From Obelidium mucronatum (lineage: Eukaryota > Chytridiomycota > Chytridiomycetes > Chytridiales > Chytriomycetaceae): a DNA stretch of 64,000 nt. Both the position numbers and the translations under genes were made by a program. Within the stretch, counting starts at the first letter, position 1, and each line of letters begins with the position of its first letter. Below, piece after piece: positions 33,676 to 42,826 of this stretch. The DNA lies in contig JAIVFH010000068.1 of assembly GCA_025765595.1 (NCBI GenBank), positions 1 to 64,000 on the forward strand, written 5' to 3'. Below the pieces are notes generated by a model. That model had not been told where the DNA came from. It did no database searches and saw nothing but the letters and a program-made list of their open reading frames with translations.

Positions 33676-36600
33676 TTATTGCGCAAATTCCAGTTTATCA
33701 AGCACTCCAGTAATTATCTCAAAATCATGTTGTCCAATCACGCCATCATTAAACAAGACAGCAGGCGATGGGCTCACTGCAACCCCACAGACGCTAGATG
33801 GAATATCTTGAGCCGTAAACCGAGTTCCATTTGTACTCAATGCAGGATACACGGCATTGAAAGGGAAGAATCCAACAGCATTTGTCCGTTGAACTCGGCC
33901 AAATCCCCAACCGTCCTCATAAACGTTGCTAAAACAAAGGTTAGAAACCAAAAAAACAATGGTGGTCTTAAATTGATGAATGCTCACTTGGTATCAATCA
34001 AATCCCCCACAACGATTGAAACTTCGTCAGCCTTTCCTGGAGTTTGCTCATAATCAAACATGACAACAAATGTTCCCAGAATCGGCTTCACAGCATTCGC
34101 CGGAACTGCTGTTGCAGCAACTGCACTGGAAATAGCAGTAGCAGGTACAGCGGCAGGTACATTGACGGATGATAAAGACTGTAGAGGTTGCCTGTCAGCA
34201 GCCACCCCATGTGCCGACTCCACAGCTGTCAGTTCCCTCAACATCCCTGTAACACCATCTCCAACACTTATGTTTCTCCCAGCTACAACAACCCCTTTCT
34301 TATCATCTTCACCACCCTCCGCCAAAGCCAAAGCCAAACTCGACATTCTCCTCACATCACCACCACCACCAGGACTCGATACCTGCTGCGGTTGTTGTTG
34401 AACCTGCGCCACAACAGCAGCAGCTCTCAACATATCCGTCACCCCATCCCCTACACTCCCCAACAATCCCGTCACTCCCACCGCCGTAGCCACAACAGGA
34501 CCACCAGAGGCCCCTCCCCCCTTCTTATCAACTCCAGACGAACCCACAGGGATCCTTCCCAATGGTCCCACCGCCTCCGCCACAGCCGCTGCCAGATTCG
34601 AAACAGGCCTTTGCCGCCCACCACTCAACCCTGCCGCCAACAAAACCGATGAGTCTACATTCTGCTGCGCACCAGTTTCCCCTATCTGGCGACTATACTG
34701 CTGTTGCTGCTGCTGCTGCTGCTGCGGTCGCGATGAATACAAAAACCCACCCGGTTGAACCGGCGATGCAAGCGCAGAGTTCGCCGCCATCGCCAACGTG
34801 GCCGGTGTATTCGGCTTCGTTATAATCGATGGGTTATATTGCGGCTGATGTGGATTCACAAGGCACGCGTCAACTGGCACAGCGTCCATGAAAATTGACT
34901 CTTCCGTGTCGTCTCCTGCCTGGGTATCCGTTGTCCCAGATGTGTTTGCGAATAATGGGGCTGATGCCGCTGTTTTAGATACATGCGCGTTGTAGTAAGG
35001 CGTTGATTGCTGCTGCTGGTGTTGGTGTTGTAGTGACATGTATTCAAGTGACGATATCGTCTTGAAGGCATTTGGCGCTGCCGGACTATGCAATAAGGGA
35101 CTCACTGCTAGCGGCGATGAGACAGTCAAACCGGTTTGGAGTGATCGGGATGGAATAGTTGTAGCAGTTGTTGACGCCGATACCATCGCAGCAGCAGAGG
35201 TCTCAATCGCCAAACCAGCATGATAGATTTCCTCCTTCACAGATTCTTGCTTTGTAAATCCAATAACAGGGTTCTGCTCATGTGGATGTTGTTGCTGCGT
35301 CTGATTTTGGTTTTGTTGTTGTTGGATATCGGCATCATCAGGAGACAAATGCAGATCCATTGAATTTGATGACCCCGGTGTGAGATGATGGATATCATCA
35401 TCTAAGGAAGTAGAAACCACTGCTGCTACTCCTGTTGATGATGTAGCTCCATTTAGCTCTGTTGAGCCGCTCAAGGAAAAGTTCAAGTCCGTGGGGATAA
35501 AGTTGCGCCACTGCGCACTCTGTGATTCATAGTCGCTCATGATTTGAGATATTATATGCGCGTTTTTGAAGGCGGGAAGATCTTTTTTTTTTGGAGAAGC
35601 AGGGGGGGAACAGTTAATTTATCTTTTTTTTTTTACATATTTTTTTTAATGAAGAATTATGAAAAAGTCTCTCACCATAACCAGGTGCAAGTTTTCCTTG
35701 AGGAATTTGATCCGATATGTGATTACCAAAGTTGGCCAATACAATCATCTAAATACAACATGAAGTTAAAAAAAATAAAAAAATAAACTAAACTAAATCC
35801 ATCCAACAAAAACACAAAAAAAAACCTTTGCTGAAAACTCAATAACAGCATTCCACTTTTTCTTGACAGCCTTCTTAAACGCCTCTCTTTTGAACCCTTC
35901 GAAATCAGCTTGAGCCACCATCACTTCGCGATCCAAGGCTCCCAAATCAATGCGAATCAAATCAGTGCCGTCTCGCTGCTGGGTAGTACCAGAGACTGCA
36001 GCTCCAGATCCGCTGCTGCTTTTTTTAATCGCGGAATCTAGTTTGGCTTGGAGATCGCGTTGTTTCTTTTTCGTGACTGATAGCGACTCTTCGCGTGCCT
36101 TTATTTCTTTGAGGATGGCTCGAGAATTCTCTAGTTCAGCTATTGTTTTTTTTTTTTTGTTTTTGAATGACCAGAAAGATTTTGTATTCAGTTTCCGTCC
36201 TGGGTTGTGAGAGAGATGAAGAAGATCGAGAACCTCCGAACCTGCCAGCGATAAATGAAGCTCTTCCATCTTCCCAGATAAAGCAGCTAAATTACAGGAT
36301 ATCGTCTGTTTTCCGCAGAAAAAAAAATAAAAAAAAAAAAAAAAAAAAAAAAGGAAGGAATAATTAAAAAGACTTCAGTTATAATATACGATACAAAAAA
36401 AAAATGATAAAACCTTAATATCTTCAGCTTCCGGTTTTCCCCACACTGTTAAACCCTTAGCCACTTCAACGATGAGAGGGAAGCGTTAAAAAAAGACACC
36501 CGAAATAACATCCTCCTTGTCCCCGCCCACCCCTACCTTGCGAATGCGCTTTTCCAAGAGCTTTCACGTTCTTGACTAGATCCTTTTCATCGCTTATCCA

Positions 36601-36751
36601 AGACTGGACTGGTTCCCGACAAAAACATAACAGGGAAAAAAAGGGGGGGCTTATTCAACATCCTGAAGTTCCTGAACAAAAAAAGGGGCCTTTCCTCTTT
36701 GGCCTTACTTGGAAGAACTTCGGTTAGACGGAGCAGCTGCTTTGGGAACAT
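33676..36751 (-). CDS. PIL1/LSP1-type eisosome (BAR-like) protein fused to a C-terminal SH3 domain
   Basis: The first half is a PIL1 domain, the banana-shaped lipid-binding scaffold of fungal eisosomes. It reads QSWISDEKDLVKNVKALGKA, then GLTVWGKPEAEDIK, ENSRAILKEIKAREESLSVT, ALDREVMVAQADFEGFKREA and VLANFGNHISDQIPQGKL. An intron with donor at 35675 and acceptor at 35582 joins APGY in frame to DLPAFKNAHIISQIMSDYES, which completes the PIL1 C-terminus. So the ORF beginning with ATG at 35540 is not a separate gene. A linker of over 400 Ser/Gln/Ala-rich residues follows, then an SH3 domain (FVVMFDYEQTPGKADEVSIV and the GWGFGRV, GFFPFNAV motifs) split by an intron at 33987-33925. The start at 36751 is the first in-frame ATG. 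BAR plus SH3 recalls amphiphysin/Rvs167. Confidence 0.85.
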
Positions 36752-37097
36752 TGAGGAAAGATCAAATCCCAAGATTTTTTCGAATAGAATTTGTTATAAA
36801 ACATTTAAATATTGAAATAATAAATATTATTAACTGTACTTTTAATTTATTCTAATAATGTTGAGAAGAAAAAGGAGGGTGAGGGAGAGATTAATCTTGG
36901 GGAGCTCTATACTTAAGGCAAAAAGAGAACCAGCAGGGGGGGGGGGGTAGTGTGTACACATTAAAAACTTATGGTGGAGTGAAAGGGGGAAAAAGAACAA
37001 TTAAAAAATAGAATAATAAAGGGCTTAGTCCGAACTGAAAAACATGGGCAAGAACCAAAAAAAAAAAATAAATTAAATTAAATCAAAAAAATTAAAA
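36752..37097 (+). other. intergenic region with G-run
   Basis: About 345 bp separates the PIL1-SH3 start from the end of the first LRR cluster gene. It is AT-rich with A-runs and a run of ten G near 36940-36950. I see no gene. It should hold the PIL1-SH3 promoter and the LRR gene 3' UTR. Confidence 0.5.
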
Positions 37098-39620
37098 TCA
37101 ACGACGGTGTCCATCATGATCCTTATCCCAAGCCGGGTACTTTCCCTTATACGGTTTCTTCACCTTAGGTTTAGGACTTGGATGCACCGACGCATACGTG
37201 TAGTACGCGTTTTCCGGGTGATGCTGGATACAGTACTTTACTTCATCCACGTACTTCAAAAACTCTTGGTACAAGTATTCGTGGATCACTGGGTTCGTTG
37301 ATAATCCTGCAACTGCTTTTTTGATGGACGCTTGACCCGCGGCGCGGCTCCATGCTAACCAGGCTCCATCGTATTTGGGGTCAATGAATCTCTTGTCGCG
37401 GGAGAGGTCGAAGCAGTCGACTTGGGGGATGAAGCCGTTCGGTGCGTCTTCGTAGACACTGGGGATGTGGGTTGGTTGAGTGTATTTATGTATTGTTTTT
37501 TTTTAATGGGGTGTTTTGTATTAGTAATGTGGCTTCTAGGGGGTGGGTGAAATACTTACACGACTCCTCCGTTTTTCTTGATGATGTCGAGAAGTTCTGC
37601 GGGAATGGTACCAGTGAGTTTATTTCCAGAAATGAGCCTGTTATCAATTAAAAAATTAAGAATCGCATCAATTCAACCTTTCCCCCCAAACAAAAAAGTA
37701 ATTGAAGAAAAAAAGACTTACAAATATTTCAATTTGGTCAACTTTGCCAAATCTGCCGGAAGTGGTCCGGTAAAGTTGTTTCCACTCAAGTCCCTAGAGA
37801 AAGTGAGATCACAACCAAAGGTCAGTGTGAAAGTCCATCAAGTATAAAACAGTAGAAAGAAAGAAAAAAAAGAAGAAGTATTTACAGTTGCTCCAGGTTT
37901 GGGAAGTTGTTGCCGATTCCAGGTGGAACTTGACCTCCCAAACCCAAGTTTGTCAATGCCCTTTTTTTGAATGTTGTTAGTTGGGATGACGGAACACTGA
38001 AAGGCATCAAAGTAAATAATAACGTACAATCCGACAATAATGCTATGAAAAAAGAAAGGAATAGGGGTTAGATATAGTGTTTTTTGTTGGATGCAATATA
38101 AACAACACATACTATCGATCTCCCAAAGCGTCACGTCTTTGAACACCAACCAATTTGTCACTTCGTTTTTCAAACAAGAGGCCAGCCGCTGCTGATGATG
38201 TTGACTGAGCAGCCGATGAAGCCACAGAGCTGGATGCAATGGTAGTTGTTGTAATTGATGATCCCAAGGATGTTGACGGAGCAGCCGATGAGGTCGCAGA
38301 GCTGGATGCAATGGTAGTTGTTGCAATAACTGGTCCCAAGTTGTACTGGACATAAGTGTTGTTTTTCACACTGCTGCAATCTTGCTTGAAAGCGTTTATG
38401 GCTTTAGTGTATGCGCCAAAGACTACTTTCAACTTGAGGCAGTCTCCATTGATGAGGTTGACGCTATAGTTTTATTTTAAATGTAAGTATGTATCACGTG
38501 TGAGGGAGTGGAGTGTTGTTCACGCCTTAAGCATAGATACAGAGAGAGAGAGGGGGATAAAGGATTCACGCCTTCGGCATAAAGAATTCACGCCTTCGGC
38601 GTAGATTAATAACCCCAACGGCGTAGAGTACTCACATTGCACCACCTTGTTGTTGAACAACAACAAGAACGGCATCATAATTAGGACCCGAGATAGTATT
38701 TCCAGACAAATCAAGATTCTTCAAGGCAACTAAATTCTTTAAACTCTCTGGAAGATCACCAGTAAATTTGTTTCCACTCAAGTCCCTGTTGTGTGTATGG
38801 TTCAGAAGAAGGAAAAAAATAATAATAATCGAAAACTGCATGAAAAACCCCCGAAAGACATACAAAGTAACGAGACCAGTCAGTGCACCGACGCCAGCGG
38901 GAATAGAGCCCGTCAGATTCAGACCCTTGACGGAACTTAAAAAATATAAAAAGTTTTAAGTCACCATCAGATCATGGGACAACCAAAAAGACTTACAGGC
39001 CAATCAAGCGGCTGTGCAAAAAAAGAAAGAGTTGATTAGTAATCCAAAGCGGAGAGATCGCACACGTACACTGTGGAGTCTCTCTTGTGGATGTTGTTGC
39101 GCTGCTTGCGCCTGTTGAGGAAGCGGACTTGCTGACTACGGACGCTTGACGACGACGCCAAAGAATACGCCGCGGACGACGACGACGCGGCCGTAGCGGC
39201 AGACGACGCGGCAGTCGCGGCAGACGACGACGAGCCCAGAGAACGCGTCGAAGTCGACGCCGACAACGACGCAGACAGAGAACGCGTCGCTGTCGAAGTA
39301 GACGACGCCGCCGGGGCGACTTCCGCCCACTGCAGATACTCACTGCTGACCAGCGGCTTCGTGCAGTCGATGTCCGCGAAAGGCACGGCGAAGCCGCGGA
39401 ACGCGCTGCGCACAGCCACGCAGTCGGCGTTGCTGGCGATCGCAGTCGTCGCAGTGGCCGACGCGGTGGCCGACGCCGAAAGAGACGCAGATGAGGCCGA
39501 TGAAGCCGATGAAGAATACGCCGAAGCCGACGCTGAAGCCGAAGCCGACGCCGACGACGAAGACGCGTCGCCGAGCGCAACGCGCGCCAGGAGACTAAAG
39601 AGCAGCGGCGAGATGTGCAT
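37098..39620 (-). CDS. secreted modular LRR protein 1 of cluster
   Basis: The ATG at 39620 opens a signal peptide (MHISPLLFSLLARVALGDA), then a Ser/Ala linker. Module 1 follows (ADCVAVRSAFRGF...DC), a Ser/Ala-rich linker and a basic patch (RRKQRNNIHKR), with donor gtacgt. A 15-nt microexon (38997-39011, RLIGL) leads to LRR exons 38864-38935 (72 nt) and one reading DLSGNKFTGDLPESLKNL. Module 2 repeats the design: GDCLKLKVVFGAYTKAI...DC, a linker with two copies of a TTTIASSS unit, FEKRSDK, and LRR exons 37886-37960 and 37722-37793. The C-terminal exon has VDCFDLSRDKRFIDPKYD, AWLAW, FLKYVDEVKYC, YYTY and a Lys-rich end. The 5' exon is GC-rich. Secretion is predicted; the role is unknown, and extracellular recognition or adhesion is inferred from the LRR type. 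Confidence 0.82.
38521..38630 (+). repeat. intronic palindromic GC-rich repeats
   Basis: Inside an intron of LRR protein 1, three to four copies of a short motif occur: cacgccttaagcat, cacgccttcggcat, cacgccttcggcgt and a degenerate aacggcgtag. The consensus ACGCCTTCGGCGT is an inverted repeat with a three-base loop. They stand out against AT-rich intron sequence. Related copies lie in an intron at 40328-40470. Confidence 0.75.
38997..39011 (-). other. 15-nt microexon of LRR protein 1
   Basis: On the minus strand the exon CCGCTTGATTGGCCT is bounded by gcacag and gtaagt and encodes RLIGL between the basic linker and the first LRR. Length, phase and residues match the microexon at 15958-15972. 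Confidence 0.7.
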
Positions 39621-39918
39621 ATTTGATCGTTCGCTGCTGGTGGTGGGTGTGCGTGTGGGGGGTTTTTTTTGTTTTTGTTTGTTTGACAATCCCACTCGGA
39701 AAATTGTTGAAAATTAAAAAAATTCGGTTAATCTGGGCCCTTGGACAGAAAATCTCTCTTTTTCTTCTTTATTCATTAATCATGAGTGAGTGCGTGTGTG
39801 AGTGAGTAATAATGTGTGGAATAGAACAAGTCAATTCAAAAAAAAGGAAAGAATGAAGGAAATAATAGCTGCATGGCAATAGTATAATAATAATAGCGTG
39901 AAAAAAAAACACTCAGAT

Positions 39919-40862
39919 CTATTGACCATCATGATCAGTATCTCCTTTAATGACTGGTTTGGGAGCCGGGTGAAGTCTCTCATACGTCCAATACTGGTAA
40001 ATCGGATAGTTTCTTTTACACCATCCAACTTCTCTACGGAACGTCTTGAGTGCTTCAAACTGATAGGCCGTCACAAACGGATTGCCTGAAACTGGCGCCC
40101 AATTCTTTTTAAATGTATCATAGTCCGTCGTGGCCAACGCTTTTCCTCCAACCTTCCAAAGTGGATCATACAGACTGTCGATAAATGTTTTTACTCGCGA
40201 TAGTTGGAAACAGTCGACTTTTGGGATCGGATGGGCTGCTTCAGGGCATACTTTGTTTGGGTTTTCGTCTACACAAGCTGTACCATATTGACTGTGAATT
40301 TTTTTTTAATCTTTTTAGTACCCTTCCACACGCCGAAGGCGCACGCCGAAGGCGTGACTCTAAACGCAGAAGGCGTGAGATTTATCAGCGGAGTTATCTC
40401 ATACACGCCGAAGGCGTGAGATGAAGGATAACCCATCAACGCCTTCGGCGTATCCCCTCGGCGTATCCCCCCTCTTTCTCTCATTATACTTACATTTGTC
40501 CACCGTTACTTTTAATGATGGCTGCCAAGCTAGCCGGTAAGCTCCCAGTGAGTGGGGTCCCTTCGAATTTGCTTTAATGTTTTCAAGTCAACACACACTC
40601 TCAAACAAAATAATAATTTAAGATAGTTACAAAATTGTAAGTTTAAGCAGCTTTCCATACGACTCTGGAATAGGCCCGGTAAACTTGTTGTTGCTAATAT
40701 CTCTGTATAAATTCGACACAATGTTGTGTGTTAAAAAACTTTTAAACTAATCAAAAATTTTTTTGTGCTTACAGCGAACTCAAGAAAGACAAAAAAGCAA
40801 CCGCTTCTGGAAGTGATCCACTGATTCCAAGTCCTGAAATGTCCCTATATGGATTGGAACGT

Positions 40863-40895
<33 letters not shown>

Positions 40896-42444
40896 GTTAA
40901 GTGAAAAAAAAAAAATTTGGTGCCGTTGGAGACGAATATCACTCACAAAGAGCTGACTCGAAGCCTCAGAGAATTAGCTCCTCGTCTAACGATATCATGC
41001 TGACGACGCTTTTTGAAGTAAGCGATTGACACACTACTGCTGCTACTTCTGGACGCACTCGCACTACTGCTAGAAGTCGCAGTCGCAGTCGCAGCAGCAA
41101 CGCTACTCGTAGTAGAAACCGCAAAGTTGGTCGTCAAGTTCAAAGCAGGGCCCAACACGTAAAGAACACGCGTGTTATTCCCTGGCGCCGAACAATCTTG
41201 ATTCAGAACTGACGTCACTGAAACATTGCCCGTTGCATTGTATCCATTGAAAATAGTGTTGAGAGTCAGACAATCTGCGTTCAAAGCGTTTGATTGGCTG
41301 GAGTGGTTTTTTTTTGGTTTGTTTTAGATGGGATAAATATAAAATAAATAAATAAATAAATTAAGATACATACGCCAATGCAACAGCATCAGGTCCAACA
41401 TTCTTTAAAAGTGTACTCAAAATGGCAACAGGGACAATCACACCCGAGTTGGCTGCTTGCACACTAGTCAATGTAGCCAAGTTTTGGAGGGATGGAGGAA
41501 AGTCTCCAGACAATTTGTTTCCACTCAAGTCACTAAAAACAAGGACACAAAAAAAATTTTAAATTAAATTAAATTGAAATAACAAATCAACATACATCTT
41601 GGATAACGCAGTCATGGACTGGAAAATGTCCGGAATGGAGCCGTTGAAAAGGTTTCCACTCAAGTCGCTGTTTTAAACATTTTTTTAGAATCAACACAAC
41701 TTTAAGAGAAAAAAAATATATGTATATAAAAAAAAATACTAACAGAGCCTGCAAGTTCGGAAGACTTCCTAGAGCCGGAGGAATACTTCCAGCAATCTTT
41801 AATCCGGAAAGCGACAGGGACAGTAACACACTTTCCAATAAATCGACGCGTCAACCAAATAAAAAAACCAAGCAAAACAATAAAATAAAAACTCACTAGC
41901 TGCCTGATCCCGCAGCATCCCGTCTCTGGCGATATCTTCTTGCCAACTTGGGTGCCGCCTGCCATCCCCACTGATACCGCGTGTTGTTTACCACATTCCC
42001 ACAGTCGATTTGAAGTGTTGGATCAGTGACTGCCTTGAATGAAGACGTTACGATCACGCATTGTGGGTTTTGAGTTGGCAGGGCTGTCGTGCTGGCACTG
42101 ATGCTGGTCGCTGTGGCAGACGCAGAGACAGAAGAAGAAGAAGCTGGGGCAGACACGGAGGCAAAAGCGGAGGCAGAAGCGGAGACAGAAGCGGAGACAG
42201 AAGCGGAGGCAGAAGCGGAGGCAGAAGCGGAGACAGAAGCGGAGGCAGAAGCGGAGGCAGAAGCGGAGACAGAAGCGGTGGCAGAAGCGGTGGCAGAAGC
42301 GGTGGCAGAAGCCGAGGCAGAAGCGGGGGCAGAAGCGGTGGCAGAAGCAGAAGCGGAGACAGCAGCCGAGGCAGAAGCCGAGACATGGCGGACTGCCGCG
42401 GCCACGATGCATATGAAGATGCTAGTGGAAGTATCAAAGATCAT
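39919..42444 (-). CDS. secreted modular LRR protein 2 of cluster
   Basis: The ATG at 42444 starts MIFDTSTSIFICIVAAAVRH, a signal peptide, followed by a long (SA)n tract encoded by 12-nt repeats (42110-42390). Module 1 is QCVIVTSSFKAVTDPTLQID with DC and NNTRYQWG, then the basic RRYRQRRD. LRR exons follow at 41838-41740, 41667-41596 (72 nt) and about 41535-41374. Module 2 is NADCLTLNTIFNGYNATGNV...DC, NNTRVLYVLGP, a Ser linker and YFKKRRQHDIVRR. LRRs such as LGISGSLPEAVAFLSFL and exon 40631-40702 (72 nt) follow. The C-terminal exon has KVDCFQLSRVKTFIDSLYDP, GNPFVTAYQFEALK, WCKRNYPIYQYWTYERLHP and ends GDTDHDGQ. One intron (40300-40490) carries palindromic repeats. Order and sequence are close to protein 3, so the two arose by tandem duplication. 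Confidence 0.83.
40328..40470 (+). repeat. intronic palindromic GC-rich repeats, second array
   Basis: Five or more copies of the same 13-base palindrome family (acgccgaaggcgt and degenerate forms such as acgcagaaggcgt) sit inside one intron of LRR protein 2, with a terminal pair cggcgtatcccc/cggcgtatcccc. They are the same motif as the 38521-38630 array. Confidence 0.8.
42110..42390 (-). repeat. coding minisatellite, (Ser-Ala)n
   Basis: Twelve-base units of the form gcagaagcggag/gcagaagcggtg repeat more than twenty times on the plus strand. On the coding minus strand they give SASA repeats just after the signal peptide of LRR protein 2. All antisense frames are also open here because the unit is a multiple of three. 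Confidence 0.85.
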
Positions 42445-42826
42445 TCTGCGCGTGTTTTTTTTTTTTGTTTTTGTTTTTTTGTGCGGAATTTTAAATAATC
42501 GACTCCTTTTTCTTTTGGTCTTTTGTTTTGATCCATGTTCACAAAATTGTCTCACTTGACAATTCATTTTAATATGAAGAATGTGAAGCAACAACAAAAA
42601 AAAAAGAGAACAAAAAAAAAGAACGGCCATGTCTTTTTTATTATGAAAAGAAAACAAAAAGTATATACTCCAGGACAAAACTTTCGTTTCAGGAAGAGAG
42701 GCAAAAAAAAAGAAAGAACTAAAAAATAATACAAATCTAGTCTACTATACTGTGGAAATAAAAAAAAGAGAAAAAAAAGGCAGGATGAAAAAAAATAATA
42801 AAAAGTCAATTTGTTTCTTTTCCCCT

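Noticed and set aside
35540..35540. ATG at 35540 as start of a separate SH3 protein gene
   Set aside because: An intron joins the upstream PIL1 exon to this frame 41 nt before the ATG and completes the PIL1 domain.
39361..39717. Plus-strand acidic ORF (Ala/Asp/Glu repeats)
   Set aside because: Antisense of the Ser/Ala linker in LRR protein 1; the minus strand has the signal peptide and cysteine module.
42110..42390. Regular repeats resembling a CRISPR array
   Set aside because: Units are contiguous 12-mers without unique spacers, inside a spliced eukaryotic coding exon.
42061..42559. Plus-strand ORFs rich in Gly-Arg-Ser or Glu-Ala
   Set aside because: Antisense of the (SA)n repeat of LRR protein 2; no conserved flanks.
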